Part shown: piece after piece, positions 1-9,177 of the stretch | Position numbering within the stretch: position 1 is the stretch's first letter | Layout: the number at the start of each line of letters is the position of its first letter | Source of the DNA: Nitrosospira sp. | GTDB taxonomy: Bacteria; Pseudomonadota; Gammaproteobacteria; Burkholderiales; Nitrosomonadaceae | Direction of reading: 5' to 3' | Assembly (NCBI GenBank): GCA_013821425.1 | Contig: JACDGV010000001.1 | Span: 310,001 to 374,000 of the forward strand | DNA length: 64,000 nucleotides | Position numbers and translations under genes: made by a program | Notes under the pieces: model-generated | Database searches by the model: none | What the model was told of the DNA's origin: nothing | What the model saw: the letters and a program-made list of their open reading frames with translations, nothing else

Positions 1-669
1 GAGCGGCTTCGCGGCGCCTTCCTCCAGCCACGACCAGTCATTGCGAAACCAGAGCTGCGGCAATAGCCATAACGTGGCCTCATCGCTCCCCCGGTTGCTG
101 GCGAGGATACGGATGTGTAATTCGTCGGGCGATGCCTTCGCGTAGAAAACTTCGACGTCCCAGTAGCGCCGGTCGGCAAAGGCGCCGCTGTCGAGCAGCC
201 CAAAAGGCGGATCCTGGCGCGAGCGGCGGGCGTTTTCCTCAACCAGCCGGGCGTAAGGAAATTCGCACTGGGGATATTTATAAAGGTAATGGAGCCAGGC
301 GTGAGAAGGCGTAGCGTCAAGGTAGAAATAGCATTCTTTTACATCCTCGCCGCGATTGCCCTGGCTACCGGTGAGACCGAAAGCTCGCTCTTTCAAAATG
401 GCGTCCTTGCCATTCCAAAGCCCCAGCCCGAAACAGAGCCGCTGCGCCTCGTCTGAAATACCTCCCAGGCCGTCCTCATTCCACCGGTAGGCGCGGGATC
501 GAGATTGGTCGTGGTCGAAATAATCCCAGGCGCTGCCATCCGGACTGTAGTCTTCCCGAACCGTACCCCACGCGCGCTCCGACAGATAGGGGCCCCATAA
601 ACGCCAATTTTCGACGTGATATCGCTGATTTTTCAGCCGCTGCCGTTCCGCGTCCGGTTGAGTGGACAT
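1..669 (-). CDS. GH63-like glucosidase (MGH1-like), C-terminus cut off by window edge
   Basis: An open frame of exactly 223 codons runs from an ATG at 669 to the window edge without a stop, so only the N-terminal part is visible. The start is preceded by GGAG at good spacing. The protein opens with a Gln/Arg-rich stretch and then reads [19 protein letters not shown] and [20 protein letters not shown], the opening typical of the long (about 900 residue) bacterial glucosidase family related to GH63 and mannosylglycerate hydrolase. The catalytic acids of this fold lie further on, outside the window, so activity cannot be judged. It lies downstream of suhB on the same strand after a 233-base gap, in which I see no gene. 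A role in alpha-glucoside or compatible-solute breakdown is inference. Confidence 0.8.
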   Translation of the reverse strand, partial: MSTQPDAERQRLKNQRYHVENWRLWGPYLSERAWGTVREDYSPDGSAWDYFDHDQSRSRAYRWNEDGLGGISDEAQRLCFGLGLWNGKDAILKERAFGLTGSQGNRGEDVKECYFYLDATPSHAWLHYLYKYPQCEFPYARLVEENARRSRQDPPFGLLDSGAFADRRYWDVEVFYAKASPDELHIRILASNRGSDEATLWLLPQLWFRNDWSWLEEGAAKPL

Positions 670-902
670 GACGCTACTCCCTCCCTTTGTCGCCGTATAC
701 CACTCCACTTCCGCTTGTTACAGGCTTTCCCGGAAAACCCCAGCGCTTCCGCATTCGATGACCCCCGAGACGGAGGAAGCAGTTTTGCCGTCACAACCTC
801 GCGATGGTATCCATGCGCGCAGTTGCCTGATCCAGATCGTTGCGGACAGGCATCGAAATGGGCAGGAATAGCAGCTTCGATTCGGGTAATCGATCCGCGC
901 AA

Positions 903-1727
903 TTATTGATCGTTTGCGGCGGTCTCCTTCAAGCCCGTAGTCAAATGCGGCGCAATTACCTGTAGAAGTTGCCCGAATATTCTAGGGTTGCCCGCGACCA
1001 CATTGCCGCTGCGCAGATAGCTGTCGTTTCCTTCCATGTCTCCTACCAGCCCACCGGCCTCGGTAATGAGCAGGCAGCCTGCTGCCATATCCCAGGGCGA
1101 TAGCCCGAACTCCCAAAATCCGTCATAGCGGCCAGCCGCCACGTATGCCAGATCGAGCGCGGCAGAGCCGGGACGCCGGATGCCGGCGACTCGCGGCATG
1201 ATGTCCTTGAACATGGCGAGGTAAGCTTCCGCGTGCGTGAATTCGCGGAACGGAAAGCCCGTGCCGATCAGGCAGTCGCCGAGCTGGGTGCGCTTGCTCA
1301 CCCGCAGACGGTGATCGTTCAGATAGGCACCCTGCCCTCGGCTGGCGGTGAACAATTCATTGCCAGAGGGGTTGTACACAACCGCCTGCGTAAGAATCTT
1401 CTTGTGCATTAGCGCAATAGATACCGAGTAATGCGGAAAGCCGTGGAGAAAATTGGTCGTCCCATCGAGCGGGTCGATAACCCATTGGTATTCCGACTTG
1501 CCGGGGTCGCCTTGAGCGCCGCTTTCTTCTGCTAGAATAGCGTGATTGGGATAGGCATCCAGTAGCACGCCGATAATGGCCTCTTCCGCTGCCCCATCCA
1601 CTTCACTGACAAAATCATTGTGCGCTTTGCGCGACACGTGCAGCAAATCGAGATTCTGCGCAGCGCGATTGATAATGCCGCCTGCGCGGCGGGCGGCTTT
1701 TACCGCAATGGTGAGCATTGGCTGCAT
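903..1727 (-). CDS. suhB: Inositol-1-monophosphatase / NusA-associated factor SuhB
   Basis: This 274-residue protein belongs to the Mg-dependent, Li-sensitive inositol monophosphatase fold and has the usual SuhB length. The metal and phosphate signature [12 protein letters not shown] is intact, as is the second motif [17 protein letters not shown] near the C-terminus. The N-terminus [17 protein letters not shown] matches SuhB proteins closely, supporting the ATG at 1727. In enterobacteria SuhB also joins the rRNA antitermination complex; that role is known for the family, not shown here. The gene is divergent from trmJ with about 105 bases between the two starts, a common neighbour pair in proteobacteria. 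Confidence 0.95.
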   Translation of the reverse strand: MQPMLTIAVKAARRAGGIINRAAQNLDLLHVSRKAHNDFVSEVDGAAEEAIIGVLLDAYPNHAILAEESGAQGDPGKSEYQWVIDPLDGTTNFLHGFPHYSVSIALMHKKILTQAVVYNPSGNELFTASRGQGAYLNDHRLRVSKRTQLGDCLIGTGFPFREFTHAEAYLAMFKDIMPRVAGIRRPGSAALDLAYVAAGRYDGFWEFGLSPWDMAAGCLLITEAGGLVGDMEGNDSYLRSGNVVAGNPRIFGQLLQVIAPHLTTGLKETAANDQ

Positions 1728-1833
1728 TGTTTGAATTCGGAATTGGAAGGAGTGTGAATATTAACCCAAATCCGCGGTTCCACGGGTGGAGTGTGCGTTT
1801 TCGTGGGAGCGGGACACCTGCCGTCATGCCAGG

Positions 1834-2646
1834 ATGAGCGGCAGCTACGGATCGGGGATTAATATCAAACCTCATCATCCTTTTGCCAAGGTTCGCGTGG
1901 TGTTGAGCCGGCCCAGTCATCCCGGCAACATCGGCGCGGCGGCACGGGCAATGAAAACGATGGGCCTGAGTTCGCTCTACCTGGTGAATCCCCGGTCGTT
2001 TCCGGACAAAGAGGCGGAAAGGCGCGCCGCTGGTGCATGGGACATTCTGAGCAACGCCACGGTATGCGCAACTCTTGAGGAGGCATTGAGCGGGACGGTT
2101 CTGGCAGCAGCGGTGACGGCCCGTCCACGCGATCTTTCCCCTGAAGTTTTCGACGCCCGTCGAGGATCGCTGGAATTGCTTGATTTTGCGCGTCAGCATC
2201 CGGTCGCCCTGGTGTTCGGCACGGAAATGTCCGGTTTGACAACCTCGGAAGTGAGCAAGTGCCAAATTGTTGTGCATATTCCCGCCAATCCGGAGTACTC
2301 CTCCCTGAATCTTGCCAGCGCCGTGCAAGTAATAGCTTATGAGTTGCGCATGGCGCTGCCCGAAGCCGAATACCTGCCGAACACGGACAGCCGGGCCGCA
2401 AGCTTTGAAGAAATCGAGCTGCTTTATCGCCATCTGGAACGAGTTGCAATAAGTAGCGGCTTTCTCGATCCCGAGAAACCAAAACGGCTGATGCAGCGGG
2501 TACGGCGACTGTTTGGGCGGGCCCGGCTGGAAAAGGAAGAAGTCCATATATTGCGCGGCATTCTCGGTTCCTGTGAAAAACGGTTTCGGGCGCAAGACGT
2601 GATAGCATCAAACGGCTTGAACGGGGGTGACGAGCCATCTGAATGA
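1834..2646 (+). CDS. trmJ: tRNA (cytidine/uridine-2'-O-)-methyltransferase TrmJ
   Basis: A SPOUT-class RNA methyltransferase that methylates the ribose of nucleotide 32 in the tRNA anticodon loop using S-adenosylmethionine. The N-terminal motif SHPGNIGAAARAMKTMGL and the C-terminal knot region (VFGTEMSGLTTSE, then IPANPEYSSLNLASAVQV) are both intact. The ATG at 1834 gives 270 residues. An in-frame GTG at 1786 would add 16 residues that homologues lack, and no strong ribosome binding site separates the options. The gene stands head to head with suhB. It is followed by 274 bases without a convincing gene before iscR. Confidence 0.93.
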   Translation: MSGSYGSGINIKPHHPFAKVRVVLSRPSHPGNIGAAARAMKTMGLSSLYLVNPRSFPDKEAERRAAGAWDILSNATVCATLEEALSGTVLAAAVTARPRDLSPEVFDARRGSLELLDFARQHPVALVFGTEMSGLTTSEVSKCQIVVHIPANPEYSSLNLASAVQVIAYELRMALPEAEYLPNTDSRAASFEEIELLYRHLERVAISSGFLDPEKPKRLMQRVRRLFGRARLEKEEVHILRGILGSCEKRFRAQDVIASNGLNGGDEPSE

Positions 2647-2741
2647 ATCTGCGCGCGCTGCCAGTTCAATCAGCATCTTTTTCCAGGAGGCCATCTCCCA
2701 TCCGGTAAATTGGGGCGGCCTTGTTCAGAGTTTTTCCGGGA

Positions 2742-2772
2742 ACGGGAAACCGAAAAAACGGGAAACCGAAAA
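2742..2772. repeat. Short direct repeat upstream of iscR
   Basis: Two copies of ACGGGAAACCGAAAA (2742-2756 and 2758-2772) sit one base apart in the trmJ-iscR gap. They lie 79 bases or more before the IscR-type box. Their function is unknown. They could be a simple replication-slippage product or part of an activator site. Confidence 0.5.
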
Positions 2773-2850
2773 GTTAACGAGAGTTAATTTCCATCCAGTA
2801 TCTCAACAATTACCCCAACAAAATAGTTGACCGACATGGAGGGGCTTTAT

Positions 2851-2875
2851 ATACTTGACAAACTTTGTCGGGTAT
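2851..2875 (+). promoter_or_regulatory. IscR type 1-like operator upstream of iscR
   Basis: This 25-base element begins ATACTTGAC and ends TCGGGTAT, very close to the type 1 site of the E. coli iscR promoter (ATAGTTGAC ... TCGGGAAT pattern). It also supplies a TTGACA -35 hexamer at 2855-2860, so binding would block the promoter. It lies 46 bases before the iscR start codon. The expected behaviour is autorepression by [2Fe-2S]-IscR, inferred from the family. Confidence 0.7.
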
Positions 2876-2920
2876 TAGTCGATATTTCTAGAGAGATGAT
2901 ATGAATCACTGGAGCCGAAA

Positions 2921-3391
2921 ATGCGTTTGACGACCAAGGGGCGTTTTGCTGTCACCGCCATGATCGACCTTGCGCTGCATAGTGCGGATGGCCCGGTTAC
3001 GCTGGCGGGTATCAGCGAACGGCAAAAAATTTCATTGTCTTACCTGGAACAATTATTCGGGAAACTGCGGCGCAATAAGCTGGTGGGAAGCGTGCGCGGT
3101 CCAGGCGGCGGCTACTGCTTGACAAAACCGATGAATGAAGTATCCGTGGTTGACATTATTCTGGCCGTAGATGAGCCAATTGACGCGACTCAATGCGGCG
3201 GCAAGGAAAACTGCCTGAATGATCAGCGCTGCATGACCCATGACTTGTGGGCCAATCTTAATGCCCGAATACGCGATTATCTCGCACTGGTCACGCTGGA
3301 GCAGCTGGTTTCGAATCCGAAGGTGAAGGATATCTCGGTATTGCAGGATATGAGAGCGTGCAAGCCACGTGAAGGATCAGTCCTGGCGTGA
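2921..3391 (+). CDS. iscR: Rrf2-family iron-sulfur regulator IscR (first copy)
   Basis: This 156-residue Rrf2-family winged-helix regulator starts MRLTTKGRFAVTAMIDLA. The recognition-wing motif SVRGPGGGYCL is present. The three cluster ligands fall at C92, C98 and C104 with H107, exactly the E. coli IscR numbering, so it should bind a [2Fe-2S] cluster. An IscR-type box lies immediately upstream. It is followed by a cysteine desulfurase gene with a 32-base gap but not by iscU, iscA or hscBA, so the classical isc operon is reduced to two genes here. A second, closely similar paralogue heads the suf operon at 23472. Confidence 0.93.
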   Translation: MRLTTKGRFAVTAMIDLALHSADGPVTLAGISERQKISLSYLEQLFGKLRRNKLVGSVRGPGGGYCLTKPMNEVSVVDIILAVDEPIDATQCGGKENCLNDQRCMTHDLWANLNARIRDYLALVTLEQLVSNPKVKDISVLQDMRACKPREGSVLA

Positions 3392-3423
3392 TTGCCGCGA
3401 AATGCGTTGCGAGGAAATGACAG

Positions 3424-4581
3424 TTGACTTACGCCTATTTTGACCATAACGCCACAACTCCCGTCGATGATGCGGTACTGGAGGCGATGTTGCCATACTT
3501 TCAGAAGGAGTACGGTAATCCTTCCAACCGGCATGCACCGGGGATAGCCGCCCGCCGTGCGGTTAACGTGGCACGCGAGCAGGTTGCGGAGTCGGTCGGG
3601 GTGCAGCCTTCCCAGGTAATTTTTACCAGTGGCGGCTCAGAGGCAAACAACCTGTTCATCCGCGGAGCGGCGGGCTACCTCAAACCAGCGCGAATTACCA
3701 TCAGCTCGGTTGAACACCCCTGTGTGATGCGGTCGGCGCAGGAACTGGCAAGGAGCCGCGAAGGAGGCTGGGATTTGCGCCGCCTGGCGGTGGACAACGC
3801 GGGACGCGTGGAGCTTGCCAATGTTGACAACGCCATGTTGGAACGTCAGCCCGGCCTGGTATCGGTAATGCTCGCGAACAACGAAACCGGCGTCATCCAG
3901 AACGTGCCGGCAATCGCGGATAAAGCCCGTGCAGGTGGTGCGTGGGTGCATACTGACGCAGTGCAGGCGTTTGGCAAGATTCCGGTGGATTTCGCTTCAC
4001 TCAAGGTACACGCCATGACAATTTCCGCCCACAAGATATATGGTCCCAAGGGCGCCGCGGCACTGATAATGGATAAGCGGCTTTTGCTCAAGCCACTCAT
4101 CTTTGGCGGGGGCCACGAGAACGGATTGCGCTCGGGCACGGAAAACGTTCCCGCCATCGTGGGGTTCGGCATGGCCTGCGGATTGGCCAAAACGCGGAGA
4201 GTGGAAACGGTAGTGTCTATTACAACGATGCTTGCCCGGTTGGAACAGGGGTTGCGTGAGATGGGCGCAGTCATCTTCGGGCTGGACGCTGCGCGCTTAC
4301 CCAATACCTGCTATTTCGCATTACCAGAAATCGAAGGTGATACGCTGGTTGTCCGTCTCGACAAGGCCGGTTTTGCGGTAGCGAGCGGCGCCGCGTGCTC
4401 AAGCGTGAATCCGGGCCGTAGCCACGTGCTGGAAGCAATGGGCGTCGAACCGACGCTGACGCGCTGCGCGGTGCGGGTAAGCCTGGGCAGCGGTAATTCA
4501 CTTGCGCAGGTGGAGGCTTTTCTCGAGGCGTTAAATAACGTCGCCCGTGAACTGCGGCAGATGAGCATGGCCGCAATCTGA
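3424..4581 (+). CDS. iscS: Cysteine desulfurase, IscS/NifS type (TTG start)
   Basis: A PLP-dependent cysteine desulfurase of 385 residues that moves sulfur from cysteine onto an active-site persulfide. The PLP lysine lies in ISAHKIYGPKGAA and the catalytic cysteine in ASGAACSSVNPGRSHVLE, a loop arrangement of the IscS/NifS (group I) class. The start is TTG at 3424 (MTYAYFDHNATTP). The ATG seven bases upstream is out of frame, and a good GAGGAAA lies just before. It is shorter than E. coli IscS (404). Lacking scaffold genes nearby, it may serve tRNA thiolation or the remote suf machinery. It is the second desulfurase in the window, besides SufS. Confidence 0.9.
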   Translation: MTYAYFDHNATTPVDDAVLEAMLPYFQKEYGNPSNRHAPGIAARRAVNVAREQVAESVGVQPSQVIFTSGGSEANNLFIRGAAGYLKPARITISSVEHPCVMRSAQELARSREGGWDLRRLAVDNAGRVELANVDNAMLERQPGLVSVMLANNETGVIQNVPAIADKARAGGAWVHTDAVQAFGKIPVDFASLKVHAMTISAHKIYGPKGAAALIMDKRLLLKPLIFGGGHENGLRSGTENVPAIVGFGMACGLAKTRRVETVVSITTMLARLEQGLREMGAVIFGLDAARLPNTCYFALPEIEGDTLVVRLDKAGFAVASGAACSSVNPGRSHVLEAMGVEPTLTRCAVRVSLGSGNSLAQVEAFLEALNNVARELRQMSMAAI

Positions 4582-4674
4582 TTCGGATCAAGGCTAATTG
4601 CGGCCGCCCGGCGCGGCCGGTAAGGCCGGGGAGGCTGGTAAGCATGAACCGATCAACAAACCGCTCAACGAACG

Positions 4675-5490
4675 GTGAATCATCTCATGTTACTCGGTAC
4701 GCCATTGGTCAGATGTAGCCGGCTGGGCACGGCCGTGTTGCTGATATGCGTAATGCAGTTTTCAGGCTGCGCTACCACGCGCCATCCCGATAAAAGCACC
4801 GACTCGTTCGATCCGGTTGATCCCTACGAAAACGTTAACCGTGCGTTTTACAGGTTTACCGATGTGGTCGACCGCAAGATCGTCGAACCCGTCGCGGATT
4901 TTTATCTCGACCATGTGCCCGTTCGGGTGCGTCGTTCCGTTGGCAATTTTTATGACAACCTCGCTTACCCCAACGTTATGCTGAACAACTTTTTGCAGGG
5001 AAAAGTACGCCGGGGGCTTCAGGATAGCCTGCGTTTTGTCGTCAATTCGACCGTTGGTATCGGTGGGCTCTTCGATATGGCCTCCCCCATGGGTTTGCCG
5101 CTACACGACGAAGACTTTGGACAAACGCTGGGGGTGTGGGGTGTAGACGCAACAACCTATCTGTATGTCCCGTTGCTTGGTCCCAGTAGCAACCGCGACG
5201 TACCCGGCATCCCGGTGAGCGTGTTTACCAACGCTTTGTTCTACATCGGCACGTTCGTGGTGGGCGCTCCCGTGACGGTACCCCTCACTGTTCTGGGCGT
5301 TATTGACAAACGTGCGAGACTGACGGGTCCCATGCGGGTCCGCGACGAAGCTGCATTGGAGCCCTATCTGTTTGTGCGCGATGCGTATCTGCAACAGCGG
5401 CTGTATCTGATTTATGACGGTAGTCCGCCACCCCAGGCTTACGATGATCCGGCGGAGGATGACCCGCAGGCTGAACTTCCGACTGAATAG
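4675..5490 (+). CDS. mlaA: MlaA (VacJ) outer-membrane phospholipid-asymmetry lipoprotein
   Basis: MlaA is an outer-membrane lipoprotein that removes mislocalised phospholipid from the outer leaflet and passes it to MlaC. The N-terminus is a lipoprotein signal ending in a lipobox at QFSGCATT. The family core DPYENVNRAFYRFTD, NFYDNLAYPNVMLNNFLQGK and MGLPLHDEDFGQTLGVWGV follows, with the normal length of about 270 residues. The frame can start with GTG at 4675 or ATG at 4687, both upstream of an acceptable signal peptide. The other mla genes are not in this window. A Pro/Asp/Glu-rich tail ends the protein. Confidence 0.92.
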   Translation: MNHLMLLGTPLVRCSRLGTAVLLICVMQFSGCATTRHPDKSTDSFDPVDPYENVNRAFYRFTDVVDRKIVEPVADFYLDHVPVRVRRSVGNFYDNLAYPNVMLNNFLQGKVRRGLQDSLRFVVNSTVGIGGLFDMASPMGLPLHDEDFGQTLGVWGVDATTYLYVPLLGPSSNRDVPGIPVSVFTNALFYIGTFVVGAPVTVPLTVLGVIDKRARLTGPMRVRDEAALEPYLFVRDAYLQQRLYLIYDGSPPPQAYDDPAEDDPQAELPTE

Positions 5491-5676
5491 TTGCCCGAAG
5501 CATGGCAAGACAGGACTGAAGGTCTGGGGAGGTGCGTTCGCGACGAGCCGAGGTCGATTTCGGGAAGCTCATCGGTTTTACGTGCAGCGGCTTACGTGGG
5601 TTGCCTTGGGTTGCCATGGGTTACCGATCGGTCGTCTTCGCGGCAATTTCCCCGCATGAATTGAAGGGAGTAAAAT

Positions 5677-6084
5677 ATGAACTTATCCCGCTCTCAAGCC
5701 GGGTCGATCATTCCTCCGCCACATCTCGTCCGGCTCACGCATAGCATCTATCTGCTGCATGCTTTTAGCATTCTCATGGGAGTACTCGGTCCGGCGTTTA
5801 TCATAACGGCATTCCTGACCGGATGGCCGTCGATCATTGCAGTGATCATCAACTACGTGAAACGCAACGACGTTCGCGGCACTTATCTCGATTCCCATTT
5901 CGGCTGGCAAATACGCACTTTCTGGTATACGCTGTTTTGGCTCGTGGTTGCAGCGATGCTGTTCGCCACGGTCATTGGCATCGTTCTAGCCTATATCCTG
6001 GTGGTGGGAGCGGGCATCTGGGTCATCTACCGCATCATGCGCGGCTGGATGGCGCTCAATGACGCAAGGCACATGCCGGCCTGA
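5677..6084 (+). CDS. Small DUF4870-like membrane protein
   Basis: A 135-residue integral membrane protein with three or four hydrophobic segments (roughly residues 25-55, 75-95 and 95-120). The central stretch VRGTYLDSHFGWQIRTFWYT is the signature seen in DUF4870-type inner-membrane proteins. A GGGAG ribosome binding site precedes the ATG. No catalytic motif is visible and the function is unknown. It stands alone between mlaA and a cytochrome gene, with intergenic gaps of 186 and 258 bases. Confidence 0.8.
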   Translation: MNLSRSQAGSIIPPPHLVRLTHSIYLLHAFSILMGVLGPAFIITAFLTGWPSIIAVIINYVKRNDVRGTYLDSHFGWQIRTFWYTLFWLVVAAMLFATVIGIVLAYILVVGAGIWVIYRIMRGWMALNDARHMPA

Positions 6085-6342
6085 ACGCACTGCTCCAGGC
6101 TCCCCGGCTATAAGCCCCGGTGTGCGCGCTCATATTGCGCATGCCCGGGCTTCCGCAACAGTTCCCCTATCCCGGTTTCCATCCGCTTTTCCTAAGGAAG
6201 TATGGAGGGGAGAGTGTGCGGTTTCGAACAGACGGGTTTTCTCCGGGATGAGAATATTGCGTCGGGAACGCCGGTCTCGAATACGAGAGCAGGGAGAGAT
6301 CGGTTTACACCGGCACTCGCGGTTTTGATAACGGAGACTGAC

Positions 6343-7878
6343 ATGAAAAAAATAAATATCCTCGTTTTGAGTTTGGGGTTAGGCAGCTTGAGCACGGGAA
6401 TGAACAGTGCCTTCAGCCAAAACAATAACGAAACATCCCCCCCATCGCCGGATGCGATTCTCAACGCACAGACGGTTCGCGAGACACCCGTTACCCGGCC
6501 GGAGCAGAAAAAAAATGAACACGATCGATCAGGTACTTTTGAGGCCCCAAATGCAATGCCCTCCTCGCCGGCATTCCAGAATCAGCCCGATAACGGACGG
6601 ATATTGGGGTTCGATTTTTACCGCGACCCGCTGAATGCAAAGAAACCGATGCAGACTTTCGAGGAGACGATGAAGGCCGATGTGGCTCAACGTCCGGGGG
6701 TCATGAAAACGCAGCATGAGTTGCTGCTGAGACGCTACGATCTTACCCCTCGCTTGGACCCGGAAGCAACCATGACTCGCGGCAAGCCATTGGCGGTAGG
6801 GCCCACGGCCCGGTTGCAGGGCGGAATAAACTGGCAAAAATTAGCCGACATGTCTCCATCGGAAATACGCAACAAGAACCTGTTTCCCTATCCCGCGCTG
6901 CCGCATCCCAAACAAACCCCGGGAGGTCAGGTCTTTCCCCAGGTTCAAATCAAAATGTTTCCCCGGCTGGAGCGATTCGACGTGGAATTCGATTTGCCTG
7001 AAGCATTTCTGCCGGAGTTTCCCCCGGCAATTTTCCTTCAGAACAGGCCGGAATTAGGAGACGTTTCGCGGGGAGAGATAGTATCAATTAATAATTTCTA
7101 TCGCTTATTCAAGGATATATTGACACCTGTCCAGTTGGATGGGTTGCGGATGCTGCTCACCCCTTTCCCGCAGGAAGAATTCAATCCGACGGATGACCGC
7201 AAAAGTGCACAACCCAGCCTGGGAGTGACCTGTTTCGATTGCCACGTCAATGGTCACACTACTGGGCAGTTTCATCTTAACCCGGATATCCGGCCTGAGC
7301 AAAGACGCTTTCGCCTTGATACAACCAGCTTACGTGGATTGTTCAACCAGCAGATACACGGTTCGAAGCGGAGCCTGCGGTCGGTAGAGGATTTTACCGA
7401 GTTCGAGTTTCGCACGGCTTATTTCAACGGTGACCCGATCCACGCAATGAAGAAAGGGTTGACGATTTTTGACCGGATCCATGTAAGTCATATGGCTCAG
7501 CTTCAGAACATGCTGGATTTTCCACCCGCGCCAAAACTGGATACCCTGGGCCGGCTGGATCACTCAAAAGCGACAGCAAAGGAACTCCGGGGCGAAAAGG
7601 TTTTCTTTGGCAAAGGTCAGTGTGCGGGTTGCCACCAGCCCCCCGCGTTTCTCGATCATCAAATGCACGACCTCAAACTCGAACGTTTCGTAAACGAGCC
7701 AGGAGATGGGCCGATGAAGACTTTTACGCTACGCGGCATCAAGGACAGCCCCCCCTATTTTCACGACGGCCGTTTGCTGACTCTTGAAGATACCGTTGAA
7801 TTCTTCAACCTGGTGCTGCAGCTCAAGCTGACGGATGAGGAGAAGTCTGATCTCGTGGCGTACATGAGGCAACTATAG
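6343..7878 (+). CDS. Secreted di-haem cytochrome c, CCP/MauG family
   Basis: From the ATG at 6343 (GGAG upstream) the 511-residue product has a Sec signal peptide (MKKINILVLSLGLG ... AFSQ) and two c-type haem sites, CFDCH at residues 297-301 and CAGCH at 427-431. The C-terminus FTLRGIKDSPPYFHDGRL is typical of the di-haem cytochrome c peroxidase/MauG superfamily. A Pro-rich, low-complexity stretch of about 60 residues follows the signal. It is longer than classical CcpA (about 330), and the N-terminal 290 residues have no motif I can name. It probably acts in the periplasm in peroxide reduction or protein oxidation; the substrate is unknown. The frame stays open upstream to 6202 but nothing supports that extension. 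Confidence 0.82.
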   Translation: MKKINILVLSLGLGSLSTGMNSAFSQNNNETSPPSPDAILNAQTVRETPVTRPEQKKNEHDRSGTFEAPNAMPSSPAFQNQPDNGRILGFDFYRDPLNAKKPMQTFEETMKADVAQRPGVMKTQHELLLRRYDLTPRLDPEATMTRGKPLAVGPTARLQGGINWQKLADMSPSEIRNKNLFPYPALPHPKQTPGGQVFPQVQIKMFPRLERFDVEFDLPEAFLPEFPPAIFLQNRPELGDVSRGEIVSINNFYRLFKDILTPVQLDGLRMLLTPFPQEEFNPTDDRKSAQPSLGVTCFDCHVNGHTTGQFHLNPDIRPEQRRFRLDTTSLRGLFNQQIHGSKRSLRSVEDFTEFEFRTAYFNGDPIHAMKKGLTIFDRIHVSHMAQLQNMLDFPPAPKLDTLGRLDHSKATAKELRGEKVFFGKGQCAGCHQPPAFLDHQMHDLKLERFVNEPGDGPMKTFTLRGIKDSPPYFHDGRLLTLEDTVEFFNLVLQLKLTDEEKSDLVAYMRQL

Positions 7879-7901
7879 TTAATTAAGCTGAGCAATCGGA
7901 A

Positions 7902-7923
7902 TCCGGCTTATCGGAGTTTTTTT
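7902..7923 (+). terminator. Weak intrinsic terminator after the di-haem cytochrome
   Basis: A short stem TCCG (7902-7905) / CGGA (7912-7915) with a six-base loop is followed one base later by seven T residues, 24 bases after the cytochrome stop codon. The stem is short, so this is a tentative call. Confidence 0.4.
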
Positions 7924-7985
7924 ATATTTTCATATAAGGGTTTGAATCACTCGTAGCGCAACATAAACGAATCGGGAGACTATTC

Positions 7986-9029
7986 ATGAGTATTTCCGCC
8001 GCACCATCTTTAACTTTGAACCGAAAAGAACCGCTTTCGCTTAATGGCGGGACATCGACTCGTAAACCGGCGAAAGTGATACGCAAGGCCGTATTTCCCG
8101 TCGCCGGCCTGGGTACCCGTTTCCTGCCCGCCACTAAGGCGGTGGCCAAGGAAATGCTCCCCATCGTGGACCGGCCGCTGATTCAATATGCCGTCGATGA
8201 AGCTGCGGCAGCCGGTATCGAAGAGATAATTTTTGTAACGCACCGCAGCAAGCGATGCATCGAGGATCACGTTCATCGTGCCGTTGAGCTGGAAGGCGAA
8301 TTAGCCTCGCAAGGGAAACACGCATCCTTGAAAATGCTGCGGCAACTGATGCCGAACGGGATACACTTCAGTTTTGTTCGCCAGGAGGAGCCGCGAGGAT
8401 TAGGGCACGCGATTCAGTGCGCCCGCCACCTGATTGGAAATGAGCCCTTTGCCGTGCTGCTGCCGGATGATTTGATCGATGGCCATCCTCCCGTGCTGGC
8501 GCAGATGATTGCGCAATATGAAAAGGTGGCGAGCAGCCTCGTTGCGGTCCGGACGGTATCCCGTGAAGATACGCGCCGTTACGGGATAGTGGATGCTGCC
8601 GGAGAGGAATCCATGAGCCGCAGCATGAAAATAAGAGGCGTGGTGGAAAAACCTTCGCCCGAGACGGCTCCGTCCACATTGGCAATCGTCGGACGCTACA
8701 TCCTGTCTCCCATGATTTTTGAATGCATGGCGAGCCTCGACCCTGGGATAGGGGGAGAAATCCAGCTTACCGACGGAATTTCGCGTCTTCTTAAACTGGA
8801 ACCAGTGATGACTTACCGCTACCTGGGCAATCATTACGATTGCGGGAGCAAGGCTGGATTCCTGGAGGCAACGGTGGCATACGGTTTGCAGCACCCCGAG
8901 GTGGGCAAGGAATTTCGGGAGATACTGACGCGTGTTGCACGCCAGTTGTCGGAGGAGACGCCGTTTGCGGCAGACTTGAATCTCAAAAGGACCGACGCTC
9001 AAGCAGCCGCAGTATTGAAGAGTGCCTGA
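7986..9029 (+). CDS. galU: UTP-glucose-1-phosphate uridylyltransferase
   Basis: This enzyme makes UDP-glucose from UTP and glucose-1-phosphate for polysaccharide and envelope sugar synthesis. The nucleotide-binding motif AGLGTRFLPATKA begins at about residue 40. EEPRGLGHAIQCARHL, VLLPDDLID and the C-terminal GNHYDCGSKAGFL are all intact. Length is 347 residues, with about 30 extra N-terminal residues (Ser/Thr/Asn-rich) relative to most GalU proteins. The ATG at 7986 has GGGAG at good spacing, so the extension is probably real. It is monocistronic and convergent with psd. It connects functionally with the glycogen genes at the end of the window through glucose-1-phosphate. Confidence 0.93.
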   Translation: MSISAAPSLTLNRKEPLSLNGGTSTRKPAKVIRKAVFPVAGLGTRFLPATKAVAKEMLPIVDRPLIQYAVDEAAAAGIEEIIFVTHRSKRCIEDHVHRAVELEGELASQGKHASLKMLRQLMPNGIHFSFVRQEEPRGLGHAIQCARHLIGNEPFAVLLPDDLIDGHPPVLAQMIAQYEKVASSLVAVRTVSREDTRRYGIVDAAGEESMSRSMKIRGVVEKPSPETAPSTLAIVGRYILSPMIFECMASLDPGIGGEIQLTDGISRLLKLEPVMTYRYLGNHYDCGSKAGFLEATVAYGLQHPEVGKEFREILTRVARQLSEETPFAADLNLKRTDAQAAAVLKSA

Positions 9030-9177
9030 TCTCGTGGCTTTGGCTCATGACCCGATCCGCGAAAGCCCGCCCGGACTTCTTCGATTCCCGACGCTCCCCG
9101 ATCGCGGTAAGGCAGAAGTTCGAGGGAGGTGTTGCAATTTTTGACGCGAAAGGAGGAAAGCGCCGGACGACCGGTTT

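Noticed and set aside
1615-2595. 326-codon frame opposite trmJ and overlapping suhB
   Set aside because: It overlaps two confidently identified genes and its composition (Arg, Cys, His and Gln-rich) is that of an antisense shadow.
2627-2830. Open frame of 67 codons after trmJ
   Set aside because: It overlaps the end of trmJ, has no ribosome binding site, no recognisable motif, and runs through the direct repeat. It looks like a chance frame.
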